Assembly: GCA_963693085.1 (NCBI GenBank) | Contig: OY856411.1 | Span: forward strand, 113,948,767 to 114,012,766 | From: Alisma plantago-aquatica | Lineage: Eukaryota > Streptophyta > Magnoliopsida > Alismatales > Alismataceae | Direction: 5' to 3' | DNA: 64,000 nucleotides | Shown: piece after piece, positions 1-11,549 of the stretch | Position numbering within the stretch: the stretch's first letter is position 1 | Layout of the letters: the number at the start of each line of letters is the position of its first letter | Notes under the pieces: generated by a model | What the model was told of the DNA's origin: nothing | Databases searched by the model: none | The model's input: the letters and a program-made list of their open reading frames with translations, nothing else | Made by a program: the position numbers and the translations under genes

Positions 1-1370
1 AATAGAACCATCATCCAAATTGGGTATGACCTGACCCCAAACGGTCTTGAGGTCGTTTGTATGACCTCCAAATGTTCTTGAGACCATTTGCCCATCATAT
101 CATCAAAATCCAAGTCAACCAATTGAGGTTTGGATCATTGGATTGATCACCAAATCAGCAATTGATTACACTTTAACTTAGTAACATTGGATCATCAATT
201 GCTTAACCATACTCATCCCTAGACCTCCAAACGGTCTTGGGTGACCTCCAAACGGTCTTGAGAGCATTTGTATGAGCTCCAAACGGTTTTGAGACCATTT
301 GTATGAGCTCCAAACGGTCTTGAGACCGTTTGGCTCATCCAACCCTTGGATTCTAGTGAAATTCCATCAAGGATTGGTCTATCGAGTTGATTCAACAAAT
401 CAACACTTAATTGTAATATGATTTGGTACCTTTGGACCTTCAATTGGTCAACTATACTTAACCCCAGACCTCCAAACGGTCTCGGGTGATCCCCAAATGG
501 TTTTGAAACCGTTTGGGCCAATCAACCCAAAACATCATCTCAATCACTTGCAAAATCAGCACTTAGCCGATTAGGGTTCATACCACATCTTTGGATCTTC
601 AAACACATATCCATACTTGACCCTAGACCTCCAAACGGTCTTGGGGTGACCCCCAAACGGTCTTGAAACCGTTTGGGTGATCCCCAAACGGTTTTGAAAC
701 CGTTTGGGCTAATCAACCCAAAATCTCAAATCAACTCATTGAAATTTCAGCACTAATTTCAATTAGGGTTTGCCCAATTGATTAGCCTTCAACTCATGAT
801 TCCTTGGGAATTAACCCCTCAAATTTGTTGAGTCATTAACCAACATAATTAGGAACAGTAATATCAAACGGTAAACCCTTTCTCAATGCACTCAAACGGT
901 TTTGAAACCGTTTGCCCAAAAAGATCAAGTTAATCAGGTTGAAAATCAGCACTTAATCCAATTAGGTTTACCTAATTGATTAGCCTTCAACTCACGATTC
1001 CTTGGGAGTTAACCCATCAAATTGGTGAGTCATTAATAAACATCATTAGGAACAATAATCCCAAATGGTCAACCCTTTGTCAACGCACTAAAACGGTTTT
1101 GAAACCGTTTGCCCAAAAAGGTCAAGTTAATCAGGTTGAAAATCAGCACTTAATCCAATTAGGTTTACCTAATTGATTTGCATTCAACTCACAATTCCTT
1201 TGGCGTTAATCCCTAAAATTTGGAGGTTTATCAACCAACATAATTATGAACAGTAATCCCAAACGGTCAACCCTTGTTCAACCATCTAAAACGGTTTTGA
1301 AACCATTTCTCCCAAACGGTTTGCAAACCGTTTGGTCCAACCAAACTTTGAAACCGTTTGCCCAAGATAT
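1..1370. repeat. Dispersed AAACGG / CCGTTT hairpin words in A1 3' LTR
   Basis: Short near-palindromes such as AAACGGTTTTGAAACCGTTT and AAACGGTCTTGAGACCGTTT recur every 30-150 bp between blocks of AATTAGGGTTT and CAAATCAGCACTTAAT text. They are not head-to-tail tandem repeats; the same words reappear at different positions with varying spacers. Equivalent clusters lie at 19735-20880, 27780-28970 and 31380-33260. Confidence 0.85.
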
Positions 1371-2753
1371 TTGGGGAGGTGTGTGCTTATTATGATGTCA
1401 TCATCATCAAGCTCCAAACTCACGAAATCTACTAAGATTTCCATGAAATTGCATCAATCAACTAAAGTTAATTTTGGAAATGTAAAAATGTTCACCAATT
1501 GATAAAGAATTGATTGCAATAATAAGATTAAGGGTTCAAGTTATAAAACCCGCCTCCAATTGAGCTACAAAGCTCCAAGATCACGTAAAAAATGGTGAAT
1601 GAAGCTCCCTTAACTATTCCAAGGGTCTTCCTCAAGCTTTTAGTGAAAAGAATTGGTTAGGATTGAAGAGGAGATCGAAATAGGAAGGAATCCATAATTT
1701 ATTTTCGATTTCCACCATGGAATCAAGGAGAAATGAATCAAGAACCTTACCAACAGGTTGGGAGTCGTCCTCCTGCTCCTCCCTAGCTCCTTGGTCGGTT
1801 TTTCAAGCAAGGGGAAGAAGAAAATCCGAAAAGGCCTTGGTTTGGGCTTGGAAATGGCACTTTTATAAGGAAATTGATGAGAGAGAAAATGCCTTATTAA
1901 AATGCATTTAATCCCAAAAAGATGGCCGCCTCTTCCCTCCTTATCTTCCTTAGGGATGAGGCTATCTTGTTTGCCTCTTATTCCTCTCAATTATCCATGA
2001 TTTAAAGAAAAGCAAATCAAGCACCTTAAATCATATTATATTAATATCCATATGTGAGTGGATATTTCTTTTTCATATAAAATTGTGAGTGAGTTATCCA
2101 CTCCCTTGGATATGCTCGTGCCTTTGCAAGGATTTAAGCTCATCCAAACACATCTGAATTCAACCATTTTAACTTTGGTTGAAGGCTCTTTAATTAATAC
2201 ATTCATTTTTGCCCTAAATTAAATTAGGGTTTCGCTTAGGATTAAATCTTGATTATTTTAATATCAAGATTCTCTCTCCTCCAAATTAATTAAAATGAGG
2301 CACCCCTCTCATTTTATTTGCTCTATATGATGCCAAGAAATATTAGGGACCTTATTGAAGTGGTAATTTGCATATTTAACCCTAGGTTTTGGGTAAATTG
2401 CACATTATACCAAAACTAGGTTTTAATGCACAAGGATTGCTTTACAAGCTTAAACTTGATGCCCAAGCTTGTAAAAACCATACCACTACATCATATTCAT
2501 TATTATGATGTCTCAACATCAGAGGAATATCTTATAATGAAACATTTGCAATTTAACCCCTCAACTTGGGTAATTTGCACTTTAGTCCAAAATAAGCAAA
2601 CATTGCTTCAACATTGTTCAAACAGGACCAAAATTGAAACATAAGTTTCTCATGAGCTCTAATTACTCTTCCCAAGATAAGATTAAGAATCTACTCAACC
2701 TTATTAAGCAAAACATATAGGGTTAATTCATAACCCAGGTCAGGGATGTTACA
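1..2753 (-). repeat. A1 3' LTR (partial, cut by window start)
   Basis: The LTR begins (minus strand) with TGTAACATCCCTGACC at 2753 and continues leftward beyond base 1. It matches 31929-34654, the inner part of the A1 5' LTR, nearly base for base. A plausible minus-strand TATA box (CTTATAAAAG) lies near 1862-1872, about 0.9 kb into the LTR. Bases 1-1370 are dense in AAACGGT/ACCGTTT words arranged as inverted pairs. Confidence 0.88.
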
Positions 2754-2800
2754 AATTATAAACCCCTAACAATGATTTCGTCCTCGAAATCCCAAGAAAA
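2754..2800 (-). other. A1 3' internal end with GAGGACGAAAT motif and polypurine-like tract
   Basis: On the minus strand, GATTTCGAGGACGAAATC is followed by TTAGGGGTTTATAATTTG and then the LTR start. GAGGACGAAAT is the conserved 3' end of many plant Ty3/gypsy internal regions. AGGGG is the best polypurine-tract candidate, though it is not directly adjacent to the LTR. Confidence 0.6.
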
Positions 2801-3110
2801 GGAGGGACAGATTGTTCATTAATCATGCCCTCAAGTCTCCACATCTCATCTTAATTTTATGGAGATACCATGGGTCTGTAGCTCACACAAAGTTCCTTCC
2901 ATTAATTCAACCTTATCATTGTTTATGTTTATGCAGAGCATAAACCCCTAACATATGATATCCATATTATTGAAAGGAAGAAGCATAAAAGAACATACAT
3001 CTATCATCACCTAAGAACATTTATCAAAGGGGAAAAACATATATATCTAACAAAGATAATTTACTCAGTAATCCTTTATTCATAATGTTTATTTATTAAA
3101 CTCTATGTAA
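2801..3110. other. A1 noncoding internal DNA between 3' LTR and minisatellite
   Basis: AT-rich DNA with no coding potential that I can recognise. Parts such as the CAGAGCATAAACCCCTAACATATGAT block match the A2 internal region near 22614-22640, so it is element-derived noncoding DNA. Confidence 0.6.
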
Positions 3111-3668
3111 TTGGAAATGTTCACATAGTTCTTCCTATTAGTTGGGAATGCCACATAGCTTTTCCCTTTTTGTTGGGGATGTCACATAGCTTTCCCCTTT
3201 TGGTTGGGAATGTCACATAGCTCTTCCCTTTTTGTTTGGGATGTCACATAGATTTCCCCTATTGGTTGGGAATGTCACATAGCTCTTCCCTTTTTGTTGG
3301 GGATGTCACATAGCTTTCCCCTATTGGTTGGGAATGTCACTTTGCTCTTCCCTTTTTGTTGGGGATGTCACATAGGTTTCCCCTATTGGTTGGGAATGTC
3401 ACATAGGATCTTCCCTTTTTGTTGGGGATGTCACATAGCTTTCCCCTATTGGTTGGGAATGTCACATAGCTCTTTCCTTTTTGTTGGGGATGTCACATAG
3501 CTTTCCCCTATTGGTTGGGAATGTCACATAGCTCTTCCCTTTTTGTTGGGGATGTCACATAGCTTTCCCCTATTGGTTGGGAATGTCACATAACTCTTCC
3601 CTTTTTGTTGGGGATGTCACATAGCTTTCCCCTATTGGTTGGGAATGTCACATAGCTCTTCCCTTTTT
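3111..3668. repeat. 31/62-bp minisatellite inside A1
   Basis: A 62-bp unit repeats about nine times. Each unit is two related 31-bp halves: one with CACATAGCTCTTCCC and TTGTTGGGGATGT, the other with CACATAGCTTTCCCC and TTGGTTGGGAATGT. The left end is more degenerate than the right end. No copy is present in the homologous internal region of A2, so the array arose after the two elements diverged or was lost from A2. The reading frames across it are by-products of stop-free units. Confidence 0.92.
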
Positions 3669-4173
3669 GTCTCTTTATACTCTCTAGATTGTTTCAAAAT
3701 GACTACTTGATCAGAGTAATAAAAAAGATAACAATCTAAGAGTTTCATACTTGCCTTATCTCCAATAATCTATACATGGCCAGGGTATATAAGTATTGAG
3801 ATTAGGTAGTATGCACTTTATTTACTATCATATTCCTCACTTTTCATATCATTATACACACAGGATTTTCCATTCTTGAATTTTCTTCAGGCATCATTTC
3901 TATATCTCATCTTTCAACACACACATAAGGAAGATTATAAAACATTTTAAGGAATACGGAGTAAGATATAAGTTCTCATCTCCTTTGTGTCCTTATAGGA
4001 CTAGTCAAAGGAAGTTCAAAAACAACTACTTTCGTATCTTTAGCACATAGAATCATGATATGAAATATCATAACAAAACTATTTCATCTGACCTGTTTGG
4101 GACGTCTGTCCACGTCCTCTATTGTTACTAGGAAACTGCTTCCTTTGTGATCCTTGCTGCTCTACCCCTGAGG
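3669..4173. other. A1 noncoding internal DNA shared with A2
   Basis: Contains blocks such as TGACTACTTGATCAGAGTAA and GGCCAGGGTATATAA that are also found at 23340-23480 in A2, showing common ancestry. About 4090-4173 still resembles the 3' end of gag in a shifted frame. No pol sequence is present. Confidence 0.6.
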
Positions 4174-5232
4174 TTAAGTCATTATTGGACTCCTACCTGG
4201 AAAATCTTTTACTAGATGTCTTGGTTGTCTGCATTGATAACAGATCCTAGGTAGAAAATAGGGTCTGTGAGGTCCAGATACCGATGTTGATGCTATGTTG
4301 GAGGCTCTTTTTGGAACATTACTACAATCCCTATCCCTACTTGACATCCATTGTGTCTGGGTATGGAATCTCGATGATGCTGCCGATATAGAAAATCTCA
4401 GCTTCTTAAAACTTTCAGACCTTTGTTTTTGAGTCTGAGTGTACACTTTCTTGCCACTAGTTTGTCGTTTCTCAATTTTAGACCTCTCTATCCTCCTTAC
4501 TGATTCCACAAAGGTGGCAAACCTCTCCCTATTCTCTAAAGCAAACACAGGAGTCGTCAGTTCAGCGTTCAATCCCTTTTCAAAACGCCGAATTCTTTCC
4601 TCATCATTAACTGCCAGTTGCGTACAAAACCGCAACAACTCCATGAACTTAGCTTCATACTCACTAACGTTCATCTGTCCTTGTTTGATTCTCTCAAATT
4701 GAGAAATCTTCTCATCTAGATACGTCTTAGGGAAGTATCTACTTACGCATTCTCGTCAGAATATCTCCCATCCAATTTCTTCACCTAGTCTCTTATCTTC
4801 CTCTATCATCCACCAATGACTAGCACTCCCTTTTAGGAGGTACACAGCATGTCTTACCTTTTCAGCTTTAGGAATATCAAGGATCCTGAAAGCCTTTTCC
4901 AGTTCTGTCAGCCACAGATCAGCATCTGTTGGATTAGATGTACCAACATAGTCTATGGCTCCAACCCAGTGAAGTCTCTCAAAAGTTTTGTCGGCTCCAT
5001 AACCCTCATAATGGGTTGATACCCTAGGTGCAGATGGTGGCATCCTGTCTTCCATATGTGTTATGGCTGTCAGGAACTTCTCAAATAAAGCATAAATAGC
5101 TGGATTTTCTATCACAGCTGGGTCAATCTGGGGTTGTTCAGGTACAGGCCCTTCCCTGTTCTAGTCTCTTGCACCTCCTCCTGGTGCAGCAGTGTTGCCC
5201 TCAACAGCATGTTCTTCATGTTGTCCAGACAT
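4174..5232 (-). pseudogene. A1 gag polyprotein remnant
   Basis: The ATG at 5232 opens one frame of about 350 codons down to 4174, broken by TAG at 5161-5163 and TGA at 4756-4758. The middle looks like a gypsy retrotransposon gag: a W-V-G-A..Y...DAD-W-L-ELEKAF block, then KGSASHWW and FP-TYLDEK, the usual capsid layout. Near the C-terminus a zinc knuckle starts CYQCRQPRH but has F where the last Cys belongs, so the CCHC site is lost. Capsid and nucleocapsid are thus recognisable but dead. No protease, reverse transcriptase or integrase follows. The TGA fits a CGA-to-TGA change. Tekay- or Reina-like affinity is possible but unproven. Confidence 0.8.
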
Positions 5233-5347
5233 CTTCAAGTTCTTCTCCTCCTATGTGAGTAGAAGATACTATCATATAAACTGGAAGACACTTAGAATAG
5301 ACTCTACAACCTTAGTCCTATGTCTCTATAGACTCAGCGAACCTAGA

Positions 5348-5359
5348 GCTCTGATACCA
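5348..5359 (-). other. A1 primer-binding site (initiator-Met tRNA)
   Basis: The minus strand reads TGGTATCAGAGC, complementary to the 3' end of plant initiator-Met tRNA, four bases inside the LTR end (GTTACA at 5364-5369). This fixes the orientation as minus and the inner LTR edge at 5364. Confidence 0.9.
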
Positions 5360-5363
5360 CTAT

Positions 5364-6529
5364 TGTAACGACCGTCTCGTGAAAACAAGATTAACTAATG
5401 CGGAAGCGTTCATCAAGCAACGGATTAGCGAAAATCACTAAAAAGTAAAACTTTTTGCAAGGAGATCCACACATAGTAAATATTTTTCTTCAAGATCCAA
5501 AGTATAACACATTTACTTTTTGGATCAGAGGTACATATCATGCATCATCTCTTTCTGAGAATTACAAGCATCAGCTGACCTATTAAGCTAAACACAGGTA
5601 GTATAAAATCTCAAGACACTGATCCAAAATCTCGAAAGCACTAACTACTACTCCAACGACCTGAGAGTACAGAGACGACACATAGCACTCTATATACAAC
5701 TATACATGTCATGACAACCAATGTCTCCACCTGAGACTTCACTACTGTCCCTGCTGCTACTGCTGTTCTTCACCTACTGAAGGATTTCTGTCTCCTCATC
5801 CGCGTCCACCTAAAAATGTGGTTCCCACGGGGGTGAGACAATTATAAAAATTGCCCCAGCGAGAGTTATAACTCTCCGCCAGAAACATTATTATTGCATC
5901 TTAAGAAGATAAATATGAACAGGGTAATCATATTTATTTGACAGCAGATATTTTAATGTCTAATAGATTAGAACATTATTCTATATCAGAAGCATTGCAA
6001 CTATAACTTGATAGAATCAACATGTCACTTATTCTTTGATGAGTATGAAGAATATGTATAACATCTAGTCAAACTACAGAATCATTACCACTGCATTAAC
6101 TCTTTTCAGGCTTAGATCATATATCTAAAACCTAGCATTATCATTGTGGAGTCATGTCCCGTAGCCATACTCTTTCCATAAAGTGTTGGGATCTTAATCC
6201 CTCATTTCAACACTAGGAATTCTCATCCATTCACAATTTCAATACCATAACCATGAAATCCTGGGTATTCAAACCCTTAGCTCATCACCTGAGCATTGTT
6301 ATCACTTTCTCAGGTAACTAACACCTTTAGGTCATCTGATCAAGGTAAATATGATACTTGCTACACAAGCATCCATCATGGCACTTGAGGCCCATTAACT
6401 CTCTTGCCACCTCTTACCAGGCACAAGGTATATTATGGCACACAAGGCCCAATAAACAAATTCAAACTAATAACACATCATAGCCCATACCTGGCTATGC
6501 TCATCATCTCATGATACTTGCATGGTTAG
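5364..6529 (-). repeat. A1 5' LTR, segment 1 (inner part)
   Basis: Starts beside the primer site with TGTAACGACCGTC and stops exactly at the A2 insertion, including the GTTAG target site at 6525-6529. The sequence resumes at 30362. It is clearly related to the equivalent part of A2 (24257 onward: GCGGATTA, ATCACTGAAAA, AACTTTTTCAAG blocks) but much more diverged from it than A2's own LTRs are from each other. Confidence 0.88.
6525..6529. repeat. Left target site duplication of A2 (GTTAG)
   Basis: GTTAG immediately precedes the LTR start TGTGGCGACTG at 6530 and recurs directly after the LTR end TGTTACA at 30361. A perfect 5-bp duplication is the expected integrase footprint. Confidence 0.92.
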
Positions 6530-8075
6530 TGTGGCGACTGTTTTGCAAAAACATGATTAACTAATGTAGAAGTGAGTTATTTGCAGCGGATTACTAAAAA
6601 TCACTGAAAATTTAAAACTTTTTCAAGAGATCCATTCACAGGAAAACTCTTTAACCAAAAACCAAAGTATTTCAAATTCATCCTGGTTCACAAGTATACA
6701 ACCTGTACCATTCCTTCTCAAAGATTACAACATCAACTATCTTATAAACATTATATACGGACAATATATGAATCTCGAGGCATCAAGCCAAAACCTCAGA
6801 TTGATTCATAAGACACTGACTAAAAACTCCAAGGACGTGAGAGTACAGAGACGACACATATGACTACTATCTGTATGACTAGACAGGCAATATCTCCACC
6901 TGAGATCTTATTACTGTCCTTGTTGTTGCTATTGTTGTTGCTCTTTCCTTATTCTAGGATTTCTGCTTTGCCTCCCATGCATACCTAAAAATGTTTCCCA
7001 CGGGGGTGAGACAATTGAAAATTGCCCCAACGAGAGATATAACTCTCCGCCAAAAACATTGTTAATGCAGTTTATTAAATTAAAACTGTGCAGGAGTTAC
7101 TTTTACATTATCAGGCATAATTGTTCATCATAGAACAGAATAAGATAATATCCTATTATCAAGGAAGTCATTGCCTCTACCCATGGTAGATAAGTAATTC
7201 ATCTGTCTACTTTGCAGATAATATAAAGAAACATAAAAAACATTTATCCACTAAGGAATGCACAAAGAAATACAACATCAGTCAATGAATTTTTGTATTC
7301 AATCCTTAAGCAAACATGCTATACAGTTGATTACATTTTACAATCACACTTATGCCCTGAGGAAGTGAGCCGTACCGCTCAAATCCAACCTTCGGTTGCG
7401 AAACCCAAAGCCGGTGCCATACAAGGTCAATGGAAGAGCCGGACTCCATGACCTCCCATGTCTCAGTCAGTGCGAGAAAATAAGCAGGACCGCAGTCTCT
7501 TGCTTAAGTGACCTCAGTCACAGGGTTATCTCCCGTAGGCTACCCTTTCTCTAGCCCGCCTTGGTACAGGTCTCGGCGCTAGTATATCTGAGCCACGGGC
7601 CAGTTCACTGTGCTCCCTGAGCCATGATCGCATTCATTCTCTATCACACTGAGCCATGGGCCTATTCACCATTCTCTTATACACACCTTGAGTCTACAAC
7701 CAAAGTTGCACTCTAATCCTCCTATCTTTGGCTAGGAGAAACCCCACATATTCAACAATATACGCTCCGGATTAACCCACAGGAGAACCCGTTTCACCAT
7801 CACCAGCTACTTATGATGATGGATCTATGGCCAGGGCACTACATGAATAGATTTCACTTGATTATTTAAGTACATTATCATATTTTTTTAGCATCAGTCA
7901 AGTTCTCAAACATAACTTATTAAGACAACTTCTACAAAGAAACATGTACTTATATTCAGCAATGTACTTCTCAGTTCTTGTTAGACATTGGGATCTCAGT
8001 CCCTGATCACATTACTGGGAACTCTCATCCCTTCACATCATCATTATCATGATTACTGGATCTGGGTATTCAAAC
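6530..8075 (-). repeat. A2 3' LTR, segment 1
   Basis: Matches 24257-25802 of the A2 5' LTR almost completely. It ends abruptly in AACC at 8072-8075, where the Athila 3' LTR remnant begins. The equivalent of 25803 to about 27686 is missing from this copy. Confidence 0.9.
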
Positions 8076-8425
8076 CTGATGGTATCTCGATACCATCGAC
8101 ATCCCTGTCGATAGTATCGACTCTTTGCTGATACTCGTGGCTGGCAACCTGTGGTCTGATCGATGGTATCGACTTCCGTCGATGGTATCGACGGAAGCAG
8201 ATACTTGTTTTCTCTGAAATTCAAACACGAAACCACATAAATTCACACAAATAATAATATTTTGACAATTAATGCTCAAAACGATGAAATAGAGGGGATT
8301 TGACATAAAATAGTAGCAAAGACCAAAGTGGATGAATTATGCAACATTAACCATAAAAATGACTAATAAAAGCATAAAACACATATCAAACAGGTCTATA
8401 AATGCGACTCAAAATCATCGCATCA
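8076..8425 (-). repeat. Athila 3' LTR remnant (350 bp)
   Basis: Bases 8076-8228 match 19480-19631 of the 5' LTR nearly exactly. Bases 8229-8425 have no counterpart there because the 5' LTR lost its first ~197 bp. The inner edge is set by the polypurine tract: the minus strand reads AGGGGAGTT then TGATGCG, which pairs as an inverted end with TGCGTCA at 18214-18220. A complete LTR would be about 1.6 kb. Confidence 0.75.
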
Positions 8426-8470
8426 AACTCCCCTAAGCTTGAACGTTGCTCGTCCTCGAGCAACTAATCC
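8426..8470 (-). other. Athila polypurine tract and GCTCGAGGACGAGCAA motif
   Basis: The minus strand carries TTGCTCGAGGACGAGCAAC, then AAGCTTAGGGGAGTT just before the LTR start TGATGCG. A CTCGAGGACGAG palindrome followed by AAGCTT and a G-rich tract is the usual 3' end of Tat/Athila elements. Confidence 0.75.
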
Positions 8471-10004
8471 TTAGAATAGAATTGCTAATGTCAACTGAAG
8501 AACAACACACCACAACCAACATCCCATATGACTCCCGCCGGACATTCACATACCGGCCCTCTCTAACCACGGAACGGTAATTACCCTGAAGGCGACAGTA
8601 ATCATCCATAAGAGAAATTGACCTCAAAACTGATGAACACTATCACATAAGGCAGTTAACATAATAAAACTCGCCGGTTCAGACTTGGTGTATCTTGTGA
8701 TCTCCTATACTACGTTGCTCGCCCTAACTACCATCTACATGGAAGCAGTTCTCCTGATATACATTAGTGAGGAGAAATTCATGGTGGCCTACCAATCCGA
8801 GCAACGGGTGGATGAAGATGGGTGGTTCATGGAAGAAAGTGGAAGTATTACATACTTTCAACATGCATAAAACAAAAATGTCCTAAATGATGCAAATGCA
8901 CATGAAAAATGCCCTAATGCCTAAAATTGGGTGGAATGATGCATGTACTAACCATCCATCTCAAAACGAAATGGACCTCTAATGGAGCTACATCATGTAC
9001 TCAATTATCTCGAAATACAGGTGATATTACGTTCCTTTCTCCTTCTTATTCAAATTACTTCTAAATAGCTTTTCCTTTTTTTATACAATTTTTTTTCAGA
9101 TTTTTTTTCTTTTCTTTTTTTCTCTTTTTCAACCCTTTATATCCATAATTGATAATGAATATTTTATCGGGCTTATTTTTCTTCCTAATCAGAAATTTGC
9201 ACTGTTTAGAAGGTATGGAACAATTTAATTCACCATTGGAGAAAAATTGAGATACATGATATACTTTATGTATGAAAATTATGAATGAAACTACATGGCA
9301 TGCACCTAAGGGCAATGTGCATGTATCACTATTCTAGTTTTTTTTCTTTCTTTTTATGCAAAACATATGGAAATAAATTCAATGCAGGATCTATCTATAT
9401 CAAATGCTATCAAAGAAGTTAAAACTGTAAAGTACTTCCAATTCTTGCGGTGGATTGTGAAAAGTAAAGAGGTGGAAAGATCACAAGACTAGATGACTGA
9501 ACCTTATAAAGATATTATGTGTCCCTCCTTACTGACCTGTGTAGTAGTTAAGATATTTCTCTCTCTTACATCCAATTAGAGTCTCATTACCATTTGGTCA
9601 GTTTAGGCTCAAACAACCATTTCTGTCCACTTTCATGAATCATTAGGAGTACAGTTGTGAAATTTTGTTTTAAAGTTGACAAAACCAATCATTTTCGTAG
9701 GATCTTTGCCCAATGTTAAACAAGACAAGCTTTCCAAACACACAAAAATTTTAAATTTCCCTTGATTTTCCCATGCACAATTAATGAGATGACACAAACT
9801 TTATGACATCCACGATTACACTAGATAGCATGTGGATCCTACAAAAACTAAAAATGCAAGAAACAAATAACAAGAACTAAAACAATAAAATTAAAAACTA
9901 AAAATAGTAAAAGATAAAGTTGTTCCAACTACCCCCCTAAGCTTGAATCTGACTATGGCCTCATAGTCAAAAACAAACTTAAAGATTGGAACAGTGATAC
10001 CAGA
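8471..10004. other. Athila noncoding region between env-like gene and 3' LTR
   Basis: AT-rich with no recognisable gene. It holds a purine-rich run on the minus strand (plus-strand T/C run at 9058-9130), which could be a secondary plus-strand priming site, and a second AAGCTTAGGGGGG tract at about 9932-9946 directly downstream of the env-like stop. Confidence 0.55.
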
Positions 10005-11549
10005 TCACTCCTGTGGTGGTGGAGGCGGGTACTGCGGCGTCGTGGGGTCCCAAGACGGGTATTGTCCCTGGAATGTCGGATCATACTGGGGCATCGGCGG
10101 AGGTTGTGGATACCCCCCAAAATAACTCTGGCTCCAGTAGTGATCGAAAAACGGCTGTTGTTGCACCTCCATCCTGTGCAACCTATCATGGATGTTCTGT
10201 TGATTCTCGAGAAGAAGGCGTTCATTCTCAAAAATCACCTGCTGATTGACATAAAGCCGGTTGGTAGTATCTTGAATACCGGCATAGGTGGCTGTTTGGT
10301 TATGCTGGGTCTGCTGGATGTCTTGCAGCATCGTATACATGCCCTGCATAGAATAGACATCCGCGCTTGGCTGCGAGGGCGGTGGTGGTGGCGGAGTAGG
10401 CTGAGATGATGAAGATGCACCCGGATGCATCCGAGGACGCTTCCGTGGTGCCACTCGTGCTCGAAGAGGTGTAAATGCCTCCTCTTCCTCCTCAGCCGCG
10501 TCATCATTTCCGTCATCGCCGCCTTCTTCATCGGAGTCTGTGATGGCTATGATTGGCCACCGGAAATGTTGTGCACCTTCGATGTTGAAAACGGGATCGG
10601 GAAGAGAACATTCTTGATATGCTTGATTTACGTGGCAATGTACAAATGCCATGCCATCTCAGAGAAGTAGGAGATTGGACATGTGCAAATGTTGCAAGTT
10701 TACCTTGCTCCTAGTAGATAGAGGAGTGAGGGTCTGGAAATTCAAGCCAAGGTATGAAGTCATCTTGGTGATGAGCCCTCCGAAGTGAATCGGCGCATTC
10801 CTCGTACTCCTCTTCACGTCCAATACTCGTTGTAGAAAGAAAGCACCCCAGTTGCATTCTTGTTTCTTTAGGATTTTATACAGAAAGAATAGGTTCGACC
10901 CCTGAAACTTGCTGAGGGCCAGATCACCCCGAGCAAAAACTATGGAACCGAGCATCCGGTGCAAGACCCGGATGAAAGGGTGCTCGAAATCGGCTACCGC
11001 GGCATTGTGGTAGCTCACCGACTTTTCGTGCGGCACCGTCACCAGCTCGGCGAAGATTGCGTCATAGTCGGTGCAGTTGTCCGGCCGCCGGTAGTCATAC
11101 TGCGAATGGTTCCAGTTGAAAATCCTATTGAACTAATTGAGCGTGAGGGTGTAGTAGTGGTTGTACAGCCGGAAAGACACCCGGCCCTTGATCCACTCAC
11201 GATCGGTAGCTACTATGTCGTTGGGCACGACACAGACGTCCAACAACGCCATGAACTCTGCCACCAACTCTTTGTATGTCGGCCAGTCGTTGAAGAACGG
11301 CTGACCATCAGCATGGTATTGCAACTCGTCAACCCTTCTACTTGTGTGTCGGGCTTGCCCCTGCAGAACGTATGCCAAGTTGGCCTCAAATCCGAGGTCT
11401 CGGATCATTTCCCGGTCCACATACAGGGTGGGCTCTATCTTCCTCCGCATGATCTCCTCGTAGATCTTTCGGACCTTCGAGGAAGGATGGACGAGTCGGG
11501 GACGTGCGACCGACGATGGCAGCAGTGGCACAAATTCTGAGATCTCCAT
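10005..11549 (-). pseudogene. Athila env-like / ATHILA ORF-1 family protein, broken
   Basis: A single frame of about 515 codons from the ATG at 11549 to 10005, interrupted by TAG at 11133-11135 and TGA at 10659-10661; the three open pieces (138, 127 and 215 residues) are in phase. The N-terminal two-thirds, with FFNDWPTYKELVAEF, HPFIRVLHRMLG and GAFFLQRV, resembles the third gene of Athila elements (Pfam ATHILA). The C-terminal third is low-complexity: an acidic DSDEEGGDDGNDD stretch, a proline run, a Gln/Asn-rich probable coiled coil and a final Pro/Tyr/Gln-rich tail. No clear signal peptide or fusion peptide is visible. Both stops can be read as C-to-T changes (CAG to TAG, CGA to TGA). Its function in plants is unknown; an envelope role is only an old hypothesis. 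Confidence 0.82.

Noticed and set aside
219..521. 100-residue minus-strand frame, repeated at 32131-32418
   Set aside because: It lies in the hairpin-word zone of the A1 LTRs and is repeated only because the LTRs are copies of each other.
1640..1990. 116-residue minus-strand frame, repeated as 149 residues at 33442-33891
   Set aside because: LTR sequence around the TATA candidate. No recognisable domain; the repetition reflects LTR duplication.
1..2753. CRISPR-like array of palindromic repeats
   Set aside because: Repeats are irregularly spaced and imperfect, spacers repeat between copies, and the context is a plant retrotransposon LTR.
3294..3500. Open frame across the 31/62-bp minisatellite with FPLLVGNV-type repeats
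   Set aside because: A by-product of stop-free tandem units; no start context or conservation, and the array is absent from the sister element.
9061..9315. 84-residue Lys-rich minus-strand frame
   Set aside because: Produced by a long T/C run in Athila noncoding DNA.
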